From: an uncultured bacterium
GTDB lineage: Bacteria > Bacillota > Clostridia > Oscillospirales > Oscillospiraceae
Reading direction: 5' to 3'
Length of the DNA stretch: 53,210 bases
NCBI GenBank assembly: GCA_948469375.1
Contig: CAOKLO010000019.1
Span: forward strand, 1-53,210
How positions within the stretch are numbered: position 1 is the first letter of the stretch; every line of letters starts with the position of its first letter. This document shows, in pieces, positions 8,249 through 16,223 of the stretch. The position numbers and the translations under genes are program-made. The notes beneath the pieces are model-generated. The model saw only the letters and a program-made list of their open reading frames with translations. It was not told the origin of the DNA and did no database searches.

Positions 8249-8947
8249 TCAGGCCGCGATTGCCGCCGCCACGGCTCCCACAATGATCGAGATGCCGAGG
8301 GACAACTCCTGCAGCCGTTTGTTGGACCCGAACAGCTTGTTTAGGATCAGCATGGAAACGCCGCCGCCCACCGCCGCGATGATAACCGGAGGGGTCTTGC
8401 CGTAGACCTGGTTGATCAGCAGGTAGGAGAACAGGCTGACCAGGCAGCCGCCCATCAGCATTTTGATCCACTTGGGGTTGAATTTCTCGTTCAGTGTTTT
8501 GGTCACCGCGCTGCCGGCCACGATCATGATCATCGCGCCGATGAGCCACCCGGCCACATCAATGCCCTGGGCCCAGACGGCATAGGATATATTCTGCAGC
8601 TCCCACTCCGGGGTCCCCGCCTCGGCGGTCACCATGTCGCCCACCATGGAGGCGATGGCCAGCTCGGTGCGGCCGGAGCCCACGTCGTTCATCCGCATCC
8701 AGGCGGTGGGGCCGCCCAGCGAGGCCATCAGCGTGATGAGCATGATGGACAGGGCCACGGTGGGGCCGATGGCGGCCACCACGGCGGATCGCCTGGCTTC
8801 CTTTTGCTTCTCCTTGGGGATGCCCAGCTCATCGGCTTCCTTTTTGGCTGTTCTCATAAACAGAACCGCCTGGACTACGATTACCAGAACCATGACGCCG
8901 GACGCGATCCACATGCCGGGGCTGTTTTTGATTTGAGAAATGTCCAT
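8249..8947 (-). CDS. DUF5058 family membrane protein
   Basis: A 232-residue membrane protein that matches my memory of the DUF5058 family: an N-terminal membrane anchor, a charged stretch (AKKEADELGIPKEKQKEARR), then LGGPTAWMRMNDVGSGRTEL, a conserved loop before further membrane segments. Around six hydrophobic segments in total. The function of the family is not established. It leads the minus-strand transport unit 8947-6452. The upstream 250 bp are AT-rich; I see no convincing -35/-10 pair. Confidence 0.7.
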   Translation of the reverse strand: MDISQIKNSPGMWIASGVMVLVIVVQAVLFMRTAKKEADELGIPKEKQKEARRSAVVAAIGPTVALSIMLITLMASLGGPTAWMRMNDVGSGRTELAIASMVGDMVTAEAGTPEWELQNISYAVWAQGIDVAGWLIGAMIMIVAGSAVTKTLNEKFNPKWIKMLMGGCLVSLFSYLLINQVYGKTPPVIIAAVGGGVSMLILNKLFGSNKRLQELSLGISIIVGAVAAAIAA

Positions 8948-9139
8948 GATGTTTCCTCCCTTTTATGTTTGGCTGTTGTTTGTGTATTGCCTTCTCTTTG
9001 GGGCTCGTCCCGTCAATAAACTAACATATTTGGTCATTTTGTTCAATACATTACGAAAAAAACGTTATTGATTATACGAATTAACTAATTAATGGGTGTT
9101 ATATACCGGCCTCGCGCGGTCCGCCGACGGGCAGAGCAA

Positions 9140-9170
9140 AAAACTGGCAGCACATCATGCTGCCAGTTTT
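9140..9170. terminator. Rho-independent terminator after the LuxR gene
   Basis: A perfect 13-bp stem (9140-9152 with 9158-9170) flanked by A4 and T4, located just past the luxR-type stop on the minus strand. It can work in both directions and isolates the regulator from the DUF5058 unit. The rest of 8948-9202 shows no gene. Confidence 0.85.
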
Positions 9171-9202
9171 CCCGGTTTTATGGAATTGTATCGGCGCCCT
9201 TG

Positions 9203-9958
9203 TCAGGGGGCCGCGCCGGGGCCGGTCAGGAGGGTGCGCAGCTGCGCGCGGCTGCTGACGCAGGCCTTAGCAAAGATATTGGCCAGGTGCTTGTTCAGTG
9301 TAGAGGGAGCGATATGGAGCGTCTCGCAAATGGGGCCGGTATCCAGCCCCCCGCAGACGAGGGCGGCCACCTCCGTCTCCCGGGGCGTCAGGCCGAGACG
9401 CGATGCCCGCAGGCGCAGATCCGGGACAGGCGCCGGACCACTTCCCCGGCCCAGCTGGTAGAAACAGTTTTCAAGGGGCTCCCGGAGCACCTCCAGCACA
9501 AGCAGATCCCGCCTGCCGAAATCCGGCTCCCGCCGGCTGCGGAAAAAGCCCATCAGCGCCTGGGGCTCGTCCTGCCGGACGGCGGCGAGGAAGAGTCCCC
9601 AATAGATGTCGCGGGGCGCCCAGATCTCCTGGTAGACCCGGCTTGACTCCCACTGGTCCAGCGGGACCAGCTCCGATTGCTGAAAGATTGAGCTGTTAGG
9701 GGCCATGATAAACTCCGTCCAGCGGGGATAGTTCGCGTTGAGAAACCAGGAGAGGTTCTGTCCCGCCTGACTGCATACGGGGTCGGACAGCGCCGCGCGG
9801 CCGCTCTCCCGACGGGTGCGGAAGCAGATGCCCAAATCAAAGGGTACCAGCGTCCCGACCTGCTGGAAGACCGTGGCGCACAGCGTCTCATAGCTCCCAC
9901 AGCAGTAAAGCCGGGAAACCAGCTGGACCAGGAACTTCCATTCATATTCCCTCAGCAT
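9203..9958 (-). CDS. LuxR-type regulator
   Basis: A 251-residue protein with a LuxR/GerE helix-turn-helix at about residues 188-245 (LGLTPRETEVAALVCGGLDT, then PSTLNKHLANIFAKA). The N-terminal 180 residues lack a recognisable receiver Asp pocket; they may be a GAF-like or other ligand-binding fold. It has its own promoter and terminator, so it forms a single-gene unit in the catabolic cluster. It may act as a second regulator of the transport unit downstream. The signal is unknown. Confidence 0.82.
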   Translation of the reverse strand: MLREYEWKFLVQLVSRLYCCGSYETLCATVFQQVGTLVPFDLGICFRTRRESGRAALSDPVCSQAGQNLSWFLNANYPRWTEFIMAPNSSIFQQSELVPLDQWESSRVYQEIWAPRDIYWGLFLAAVRQDEPQALMGFFRSRREPDFGRRDLLVLEVLREPLENCFYQLGRGSGPAPVPDLRLRASRLGLTPRETEVAALVCGGLDTGPICETLHIAPSTLNKHLANIFAKACVSSRAQLRTLLTGPGAAP

Positions 9959-9984
9959 CCGCCCACACCGTCCTTTGGCATTAC

Positions 9985-10014
9985 ATTATAAAGGCTTCGG
10001 CCGGAAGAAGTCAA
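9985..10014 (-). promoter_or_regulatory. Promoter of the LuxR-type gene
   Basis: TTGACT (10009-10014), an 18-bp spacer and a perfect TATAAT (9985-9990) on the minus strand, 26 bp before the ATG. Confidence 0.8.
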
Positions 10015-10018
10015 GCGA

Positions 10019-10043
10019 TTCCCTGCAGGCTCTCATCAGCGTT
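10019..10043. repeat. Direct repeat flanking the decayed IS, left
   Basis: The 25 bases beginning TTCCCTGCAGGCTCTC are repeated exactly at 11102-11126, immediately outside both IS ends. If the shared A before each copy is counted the repeat is 26 bp. Confidence 0.85.
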
Positions 10044-11101
10044 TGTAGGTGTTACAATGATATATAACAAGAAAGGATAAAAGGGTAGCGAATAGGAAGG
10101 ACCTGTGTTACGGTAAAGTTGCTCAGACCAAACTGAGAGGCAAGTATCACCTATTCGCTATGGATAAGATAACACAAACAGCTCGGTATAGGCAATCCCT
10201 AATTTTGTATGCAGAGAAACACGGCGTGACAAAGGCGGCCATCCGCTACCATACCAACCGGCAGTATATCTACCGCTAGCGCAAACGGTACGATGGGACA
10301 TTAAGCTCCCTGGAGGATCGCTCTCACCGTCCCCGCAGTCATCCAAACCAGCACCAGCCTGAGGAGATCAAGCTCATCCGGGATATGCGTCGCCGGAATC
10401 CCGGTGCCGGTCTGGTCATTTTCTGGGTGAAGCTGCGGTAGCGGGGCTATACACGCTCCATCTCCGGCCTGTATCGGTTCCTGCGCAGGAGCGGCCAGAT
10501 GGCGGCGAAGCTGCCCAACCCCAAGTACATCCCAAAGCCCTACGAGCAGATGAGTTATCCTGGCCAGCGGGTCCAGATCGACGTCAAGTTTGTTCCCAAG
10601 AGCTGTCTTGTGGGCGAGGCCGCCCAGGAGGGGGGCTATTATCAGTACACTTTTCTGGATGAATAAAGCCGGTTTAGCTATTTAGAAGCATTTCAGGAGC
10701 ACAGCACCTATTCTTCCGCCCAATTTATCCGGAACTGTGTCAGGAAATTCCCCTTTGCCATCGAATGTGTCCAGACGGACAACGGTTCCGAATTTACCAA
10801 CAGACTAAACTCTTCCGCCACGAAAAAGCTGACCCTTTTTGAAAAGATTCTGGCACAGCTGGGAATCCGGCATAAGCTGATTCGTCCTTTCACTCCAAGG
10901 CACAACGGTAAAGTGGAGCGCAGCCACCGCAAAGACAATGAGGAGTTTTATGCTTCCCATAAGTTCTTTTCTTTCCATGATTTTCAAAAGCAGCTCGCCC
11001 TAAGACAGCGTCAATATAACGCTTCCCCATGCGTCCCCTCGCCTGGTGTTCTCCTAACCAAGTCCTTTCCGATTTTGTTTCACATCATTGACAAACCTAC
11101 A
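10044..11101 (+). mobile_element. Decayed insertion sequence (integrase-core type)
   Basis: A 1058-bp element. Its left end begins TGTAGGTGTTACAATGAT and its right end, read inward, TGTAGGTTTGTCAATGAT: imperfect terminal inverted repeats. It holds one broken transposase reading frame. The 25-26 bp direct repeats outside the ends are far longer than the few bases usual for IS3-type elements. Confidence 0.75.
10160..11091 (+). pseudogene. Transposase pseudogene, DDE integrase core
   Basis: Reads MDKITQTARYRQ and onward as a helix-turn-helix plus rve integrase core of the IS3/IS481-like type. In-frame stops interrupt it at 10277 (TAG), 10438 (TAG) and 10664 (TAA). The frame shifts near 11025, after which translation resumes as MRPLAWCSPNQVLS to a TGA at 11089-11091. 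Core acidic residues can still be seen (QIDVKFV, ECVQTDNGSEFTN, HNGKVERSHRKDNE). Four disabling changes mean the copy is dead. Confidence 0.88.
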
Positions 11102-11126
11102 TTCCCTGCAGGCTCTCATCAGCGTT
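11102..11126. repeat. Direct repeat flanking the decayed IS, right
   Basis: Exact copy of 10019-10043, directly after the right inverted repeat. Confidence 0.85.
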
Positions 11127-11195
11127 ATGTAGGGATCGCCGCTTTTTTGGGGGGCTCTACATAATTTTAGGTAGAAAAAGCGTTGAAAACAGCCA

Positions 11196-11224
11196 TTCAC
11201 AGCGGGTCTGTCTTTGCCTATAAT
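11196..11224 (+). promoter_or_regulatory. Promoter of the acyl-CoA dehydrogenase gene
   Basis: TTCACA (11196-11201), a 17-bp spacer and a perfect TATAAT (11219-11224), 53 bp before the ATG. The gene thus has its own promoter even though an IS separates it from the rest of the cluster. Confidence 0.8.
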
Positions 11225-11277
11225 TAATACTAGGTATCCTGCTTACAGCTGCAAAACAGAAAGGAGCTTGTTCTACC

Positions 11278-12414
11278 ATGTTTTTTACCGAAGAGCATCA
11301 GGCAATGCGTGAAATGGCCCGTGACTTTGCCCAGCGATCCCTGGTCCCGGTCGCCGCAGAGATTGACCGAACCGGGCAGTTCCCCCAGTCCCTCATCGAC
11401 ACTATGGCGGAGATGGGGCTTTTGGGTATGAAGATTCCCGAGGAGTACGGCGGCGCGGGGATGGACACCAGGGCCTATGCCCTCACCATGGAGGAGATTG
11501 CCCGCAAATGCGCGGTGGCCAGCGTTTACGTCTCCTCCACCAATTCCCTGAGCATCGCCCCGTTGTTGCTGGCCGGAAGCGAGGAGCAGAAGCGGCGGTA
11601 CCTGCCCGGCGTCGTCACCGGGGAACGGTTCATCGCCTTCGCCCTCACCGAGCCCGGTGCGGGCAGCGACGCGGGCGGCATAAAAACCACCGCGGTGAAG
11701 GAGGGGGACGGCTACGTCCTGAACGGACGCAAATGCTTTATCACTGGCGCGCCCATCGCCCAGACCGCCGTGGTGTTCGCCAAGACCTCTCCGGAGAAGG
11801 GAACCCGTGGCATCACTACCTTCCTGGTGGATATGAGCGCTCCAGGGGTTTCCTGCGGCAAGCACGAGGAGAAAATGGGCATCGTGGGCCTGCCCACCAG
11901 TGATCTGGCGTTGGAGGATGTGCGGGTCTCCGAACAGGATATCCTGGGCCAGGTGGATATGGGCTTCGTCACCGCTATGAAAACCCTGTCTTTGGGCCGG
12001 GTGGGTATCGCCGCCCAAGGTGTGGGCATCGCTCAGGGCGCCATGGACGAGGCTGTCAGCTATCTCAAGCAGCGTAGGCAGTTCGGCCAGCCTCTGGCCA
12101 CATTCCAGGGGCTCCAGTTCATGCTGGCGGAAATGGAAACCAAGCTGAACGCCGCCCGTATGCTCACCTACCACGCAGCCTGGAAGCTGGACCAGGGGGA
12201 AAACGCCGACAAGGAGGCCTCCATGGCAAAGTATTTCTCCGCCGAGGCGGCCGTGGATATTGTCAACAAGGCGCTCCAGATGCATGGTGGCTACGGCTAC
12301 TCCAAGGAGTACACCATTGAACGGCTGTACCGAGACGCGCGCATCCTGCCCATCTATGAGGGAACCTCCCAGGTGCAGCAGCTTATCATCGCCAGACAGC
12401 TTTTGAAAACTTGA
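11278..12414 (+). CDS. Acyl-CoA dehydrogenase
   Basis: A 378-residue acyl-CoA dehydrogenase of the short/medium-chain (butyryl-CoA type) class, which introduces a trans-2 double bond in an acyl-CoA and passes electrons to ETF. FAD-site signatures are visible: [13 protein letters not shown] and CFITGAP. The catalytic base is Glu361 in the C-terminal signature [12 protein letters not shown]. Length and start are normal, with AAAGGAGC upstream. With the CoA-transferase and MaoC it would give activation, oxidation and hydration of one acid. The genes sit on opposite strands, and a dead IS now lies between them. The electron partner could be the EtfBA encoded near 52 kb. Confidence 0.93.
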   Translation: MFFTEEHQAMREMARDFAQRSLVPVAAEIDRTGQFPQSLIDTMAEMGLLGMKIPEEYGGAGMDTRAYALTMEEIARKCAVASVYVSSTNSLSIAPLLLAGSEEQKRRYLPGVVTGERFIAFALTEPGAGSDAGGIKTTAVKEGDGYVLNGRKCFITGAPIAQTAVVFAKTSPEKGTRGITTFLVDMSAPGVSCGKHEEKMGIVGLPTSDLALEDVRVSEQDILGQVDMGFVTAMKTLSLGRVGIAAQGVGIAQGAMDEAVSYLKQRRQFGQPLATFQGLQFMLAEMETKLNAARMLTYHAAWKLDQGENADKEASMAKYFSAEAAVDIVNKALQMHGGYGYSKEYTIERLYRDARILPIYEGTSQVQQLIIARQLLKT

Positions 12415-12499
12415 CCGCCCGTATTTTGGGAACATTGGATGATATGTGGTCGAGGACAGAATGGTTGTGGATTTCGGTGTGCTCAGCGGCGTAATCTAA

Positions 12500-12636
12500 G
12501 CGCTGCGGACAGTGGTGCTGGCGGCGGCTTTTTGGCGTTTTTGGGGTGTGTTCGCTCCAGAGGGAGATGCTTTCCGGTACTGTTCTCTCCACGGTCTCCA
12601 TCCGCTCCGTTCCCATTCTGGGTCTGAATCTGGGTC
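12500..12636. repeat. Repeat A, right copy
   Basis: Gap-free match to 114-250. The inverse-strand reading runs further than in the left copy but shows no coding signal I trust. Confidence 0.7.
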
Positions 12637-12704
12637 AGAGCGGATGTGCTGGCCTGTGTCTGCCCACCGTCTTGCGGAGAGGGGGCACCCCAGAATCTAC
12701 GGGG

Positions 12705-12740
12705 GAACTATATCAACAAAACGCATAGCAACAAATAAAA
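12705..12740. repeat. Repeat B, right copy
   Basis: Matches 2242-2277 with one difference. Together with repeat A it reproduces the left part of the island in compressed form. Confidence 0.75.
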
Positions 12741-13661
12741 GACGCCACAGGAATACGAAAATTCTTAGAAAGGTTCAATTCGATGGAAAGTGAAACAGGA
12801 AAAATCTACTACGCCGTAATCAGAACGGGATTCTCCATCGAAAGCGATTTTACCTCAAAAGTTTCGGGGAGTCAACGCCAGGGCGCAGATTCTCTGCCAA
12901 TCTTCTCTCCGCCATGTCCTCAACTCCTTGCCCAAAAAACAGACCGAAGCCGTAAACCCCCGTGTTGGCCCCTGTGAGGGCTTGTGTGCCCTTCCTGCAG
13001 GTCGGGTGGCACCCGTGCACCTCCAAGAGAACGAAACACAGTGTTGGGGCCTTTGTGAGCAAATGTGGCAGAGGACGGTTTCTGCCTTGGGGTGTGAAGG
13101 GTAGCGCAGACGGGGATGCCGGGCATCCGGCGAATACCCAGGGCAAGGGCAGCCCAGATGGCGGATTTGAGGGCGAAGGGAAAAAGCAGGATAAAAGCCG
13201 GGCGTCACAAGTGACACCCGGCAGGTCACAGCGGCCCGCAGTGCGGACCGCTTTCAGGGCTTTTACAGGTCGGGGCAAGGATTCCGGAAACTATTTGGAG
13301 AATTTGGCGGGTGTCCGCTTTTGGGGTCATTTCAGAGAGGAAAATCACGAGTTGGCGTCAGCGTTCTTCAAAACCTTACAGCCCCAACGGTTTGAGGCGG
13401 GGTCTAATGCGGTTCCAGGGCAGTTTTTGGCGCAAAAATCAGCATCAAGAAGGGGTTGCCGCCGCATTCAAGATTTGCTGCACTGAAAACAAAGAAAGAC
13501 CACTGTCTTCGAAGGATGCGAATTGCACCAGCGTATACAAAGAGAAAGCTCACCAGCACTGAAGAAAAAATATGTGTCTGAACTGATAATTCTCTCTGAT
13601 TTCAGTAGCTTTCCCCGCCAGGGTGTGGTATGGTGTGTCGCTACCGAAGGAGGCGAGAAAA
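12741..13661. other. Hairpin-rich stretch without convincing genes
   Basis: About 920 bp between repeat B and the integrase operon. Open frames exist on both strands, but none has a ribosome site or a recognisable domain. Several inverted repeats lie within 140 bp: GGATGCC/GGCATCC near 13117-13131, GCCGGGcGTCAC/GTGACaCCCGGC at 13198-13223, and AGCGG..CCGC/GCGG..CCGCT at 13230-13252. Such clustering is seen at transfer origins, structured RNAs or integrase-linked control regions; the sequence alone does not say which. Confidence 0.4.
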
Positions 13662-13964
13662 GTGCGGAAAACACTGAAGGATTTTTACTACGGGAACCTC
13701 ACACCAGGAGAGCAGGAGATGATCCCGGGCTCAGAACTCAAGCGGGCTATAACCAGGGTCACCAGATGTGAACAACAGCTCACTGAACGGCTGAGTGAGC
13801 CCGAACAAGTTCTGCTCAACGAATTAGTCAGCGCCCAGCATATCGCGGACAGCATCACAGCGGAGGAAAATTTCATTCTGGGTTTCCGGTTGGGCATCCG
13901 AATGATGGCTGAGTGCATGGACGACGGCGATGGCAGTATTCGGGAGGTGGCTGATCATGGGTAA
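13662..13964 (+). CDS. Small DUF6809-like protein, integrase partner
   Basis: A 100-residue acidic, helical protein resembling the DUF6809 family of Firmicute mobile elements (VRKTLKDFYYGN at the start, LGFRLGIRMMAECM near the end). I chose the GTG at 13662 because AAGGAGG lies 8 bases before it. The last eight bases overlap the integrase start, so the two are coupled. By position it could be an excisionase-like or accessory factor, but it has no visible DNA-binding motif, so no function is assigned. Confidence 0.65.
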   Translation: MRKTLKDFYYGNLTPGEQEMIPGSELKRAITRVTRCEQQLTERLSEPEQVLLNELVSAQHIADSITAEENFILGFRLGIRMMAECMDDGDGSIREVADHG

Positions 13965-15111
13965 GCGTCGGGCCAACGGAGAAGGGAACATCCGCAAACG
14001 CAGCGACGGCCGCTGGGAGGGCCGCTACACAGCGGGCCGTGACCCGAATACTGGCAAAGCAATCTACAAAAATGTCCTCGCCAAGACCCAGAAAGAGTGC
14101 AAGGAGAAACTGAAGCGGGCCATTGAGGAAAACGCCAAGGTAGACGCCATCCGGGCCGAGCAGTATACCGTGGGCCAGTGGATGGATGTGTGGTTCGAAA
14201 ACTGCGCGAAAATCAAAGTTCGGCCCTCGTCCCACAAGACCTATCGGGGCTATATCGACAACCACATCAAGCCCGGCATCGGCAAAATCCCATTGAGCAA
14301 ATTATCTTCTCTGGATTTACAGAAGCTCTACAAAAAACTGCTGAGCAGTGGCAGAGTGGAGCGGATCGAATTCAAAAGCCAGCCCAAGGGTCTCAGCGCC
14401 AAAACGGTGCGAAACATCAACCAGGTAATCTCCTCCGCCATGGATTTTGCCATTGATCAGAAGCTGATCACGGCCAACCCCACGGACGGCTGTGCTTTGC
14501 CCAAGCTGGAGCACCGGGAGATGAAAACTCTCCCCGCCGAGCAGCTGGCAGCCTTCCTCCACGAAGCCAAAGAGAGCGGCGTGTATGAGATGTACTACAT
14601 TGAACTGGCTACCGGCCTGCGCCGGGGTGAGCTGCTGGGCCTCAAATGGGAGGACATCGACTGGGAGAACGGCACGATTCAGGTGCGCCGCCAGATCGCC
14701 CGGATCGACGGCGAAGTGGTAGAGGCCCCGCTCAAGACGAAAAACTCTTACCGCAGCGTGTCTATCGCACAGGACGCAGTGGAGATTCTCAAAGTGCAGC
14801 AGGGGAAAACCAACAGCGAGTATGTGTTCCCCTCGCCCACAGGCGGCCCTATTTCGCCGGACAGCGTACTCAATATGCTCCACCGGGTGCTGAAACGGGC
14901 GGGCCTTCCGAAAATCCGCTTCCACGATATGAGACATACGTTCGCCACAGTAGCGTTGCAAAATGGCGTGGATATCAAGACCGTTTCCGGGATGCTGGGT
15001 CACTACAGCGCGGGGTTCACGCTGGACACCTATGCCCATGTGACCACCCAGGCACAGCGTCAGGCGGCGGATACCATGGCGAATATCCTCTCCAGTGCTG
15101 TTGAGAACTAA
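13957..15111 (+). CDS. int: Tyrosine recombinase (island integrase)
   Basis: A 384-residue phage-type integrase. The N-terminal 50 residues (GEGNIRKRSDGRWEGRY) form the AP2-like arm-binding domain, residues about 60-170 the SAM-like core-binding domain, and the rest the catalytic domain. Catalytic residues: Arg222 (TGLRRGEL), a Lys near 265 (PLKTKNSYRS), His323 and Arg326 (HDMRH), His349 (LGHYS) and the nucleophile Tyr359 (LDTYAHV). Start ATG 13957 has GGAGGTGG upstream. It points at the tRNA-fMet and ends 116 bp from attR, so it very likely integrates and excises this island there. Confidence 0.95.
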   Translation: MGKRRANGEGNIRKRSDGRWEGRYTAGRDPNTGKAIYKNVLAKTQKECKEKLKRAIEENAKVDAIRAEQYTVGQWMDVWFENCAKIKVRPSSHKTYRGYIDNHIKPGIGKIPLSKLSSLDLQKLYKKLLSSGRVERIEFKSQPKGLSAKTVRNINQVISSAMDFAIDQKLITANPTDGCALPKLEHREMKTLPAEQLAAFLHEAKESGVYEMYYIELATGLRRGELLGLKWEDIDWENGTIQVRRQIARIDGEVVEAPLKTKNSYRSVSIAQDAVEILKVQQGKTNSEYVFPSPTGGPISPDSVLNMLHRVLKRAGLPKIRFHDMRHTFATVALQNGVDIKTVSGMLGHYSAGFTLDTYAHVTTQAQRQAADTMANILSSAVEN

Positions 15112-15128
15112 AGAATCGTTTCCCCGTA

Positions 15129-15166
15129 TGGGTCAGCGCTTGGGTCAAAGCGCTGACCCATTTTTT
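15129..15166 (+). terminator. Terminator after the integrase
   Basis: A perfect 13-bp stem (15129-15141 with 15148-15160) with a 6-nt loop and a T6 run. Confidence 0.92.
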
Positions 15167-15196
15167 GACCCAGATTATTTTCAGAGAAAAGCGAAG

Positions 15197-15233
15197 AAAA
15201 GGCCCTGAAATCTTGCGATTTCAGGGCCTTTTT
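15197..15233 (-). terminator. Bidirectional terminator after tRNA-fMet
   Basis: Stem GGCCCTGAAATC/GATTTCAGGGCC (15201-15212 with 15217-15228) with a TTGC loop, followed by T5 on the plus strand and TTTTCTTC on the minus strand. It ends the tRNA transcript and, being inside attR's outer edge, was brought by the island. Confidence 0.85.
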
Positions 15234-15278
15234 GGTTGCGGGGGCCGGATTTGAACCGACGACCTTCGGGTTATGAGC
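15228..15278. repeat. attR: 51-bp direct repeat in tRNA-fMet
   Basis: Identical to 67-117 at a constant offset of 15161 bp. The island end supplies the 3' part of the tRNA, so the gene is intact after integration. Confidence 0.85.
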
Positions 15279-15309
15279 CCGATGAGCTACCAGACTGCTC
15301 CACCCCGCG
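15233..15309 (-). tRNA. tRNA-fMet (CAT), initiator
   Basis: A 77-nt cloverleaf with encoded CCA. Initiator marks: the C1-A72 mismatch (5' CGCGGGG against CCCCGCA) and the GGG/CCC pairs in the anticodon stem next to CTCATAA. T-loop GTTCAAATC is regular. It is the attachment gene of the island. Confidence 0.97.
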
Positions 15310-15321
15310 ATGTTCAGTTTT

Positions 15322-15403
15322 CGCGGTTCCCAGAATTGAACTGGGGGTCTGGTGGCTCTCTTAGTTATGAGCCCGATGAGCTACCAGACTGCTCCACCCC
15401 GCG
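15322..15403 (-). pseudogene. Chimeric tRNA remnant
   Basis: The 5' half (15365-15403) is identical to that of tRNA-fMet through the anticodon loop; the identity covers 41 bp including flanks. The 3' half differs: it has a good T-arm (CCCAGTTCAATTCTGGG) but the anticodon stem is broken (TCGGG against CTAAG), only five acceptor pairs remain, and no CCA is encoded. The switch point is the same anticodon-loop sequence TTATGAGC at which attL identity ends. Confidence 0.75.
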
Positions 15404-15413
15404 ATATAAAATT

Positions 15414-15500
15414 TGGTGCCGGAGACCGGGGTCGAACCGGCACGGGATCACTCCCACGGGATTTTAAGTCCCGGGCGTCTACCAATTCCGCCACTCCGGC
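15414..15500 (-). tRNA. tRNA-Leu (TAA)
   Basis: An 87-nt tRNA with a long variable arm, anticodon TAA in GACTTAAAATC, perfect GCCGGAG/CTCCGGC acceptor stem and encoded CCA. It is first in the minus-strand tRNA transcript. Confidence 0.97.
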
Positions 15501-15524
15501 GTACCGGATCTTGAAAGCTAGATA

Positions 15525-15553
15525 ATGATAGCACGTTTTTCCTCCTGTGTCAA
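15525..15553 (-). promoter_or_regulatory. Promoter of the tRNA operon
   Basis: A perfect TTGACA (15548-15553), a 17-bp spacer and TATCAT (15525-15530) on the minus strand, 25 bp before tRNA-Leu. A second TTGACA at 15587-15592 has only a poor -10. Confidence 0.85.
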
Positions 15554-15654
15554 CCCCTAATTTCATATTTATATTGTTCTTTTTTTGTCAAACCCTGGTA
15601 CTTGACGGCAGGGCAAAAATGTGCCAAACTGTTATTATCTAGGAGGTGCTGCCC

Positions 15655-16158
15655 ATGCATGACGAGCTGACACAAAAGGACATTGAATTAATGCGCCAGG
15701 AGCTGGATTACCGCCGGACTGTGTTGCGCCCTAAGCTGATTGAGGATGTGCAGACCGCCCGGGCTTTCGGCGACTTAAGTGAAAATTTTGAATACAAAGC
15801 CGCCAAACGGGACAAGAACCGAAATGACAGCCGCTGCCGTTACCTGGAAAACATGATCAAAACCGCAGTGGTCATCTCAGATCAGTCTAAAGAGGGCGTC
15901 GTAGGGCTGTACGATAAAGTGACCTTCTATGTGGAGGAGGACGGCGAAACCGTCACCTGCCAGATCGTCACCACCATGCGCCAGGATGCGCTGAAAAACC
16001 TCATCAGCAAGGAATCCCCTGTGGGCAGGGCGGTGCTGGGCCGCCGGGTGGGGGACCGGGCGACCGTACAGGTCAACGACAGCTACAGCTACGACGTAAT
16101 CATCCAGGCCATTGAGCCTGGGGAGGATACCGGAGAGGCGCCCCTGATCGGTTTTTGA
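15655..16158 (+). CDS. GreA/GreB-family transcription factor
   Basis: A 167-residue protein of the GreA family, which enters the RNA polymerase secondary channel and stimulates cleavage of backtracked transcripts. Residues 1-75 are the coiled coil with the acidic tip (ARAFGDLSENFEYKAAKRDK, where Asp and Glu bind the catalytic Mg). The C-terminal domain has the PVGRAVLGRRVGD stretch. Start ATG 15655 has AGGAGG 8 bases before it. The C-terminus is less typical than housekeeping GreA, so this may be a paralogue. Nothing in its surroundings is linked to it. Confidence 0.85.
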   Translation: MHDELTQKDIELMRQELDYRRTVLRPKLIEDVQTARAFGDLSENFEYKAAKRDKNRNDSRCRYLENMIKTAVVISDQSKEGVVGLYDKVTFYVEEDGETVTCQIVTTMRQDALKNLISKESPVGRAVLGRRVGDRATVQVNDSYSYDVIIQAIEPGEDTGEAPLIGF

Positions 16159-16223
16159 CGCAAGGGCCGGCTGGGCCGGAGGCATGATCCCATATGTTTA
16201 TGAGAAAAAGGAGATGGAGCGAT

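Noticed and set aside
12962-13486. 174-codon plus-strand frame before the integrase
   Set aside because: No ribosome site, low-complexity composition, and the hairpins inside it speak for noncoding DNA. I cannot fully exclude a small element-specific gene.
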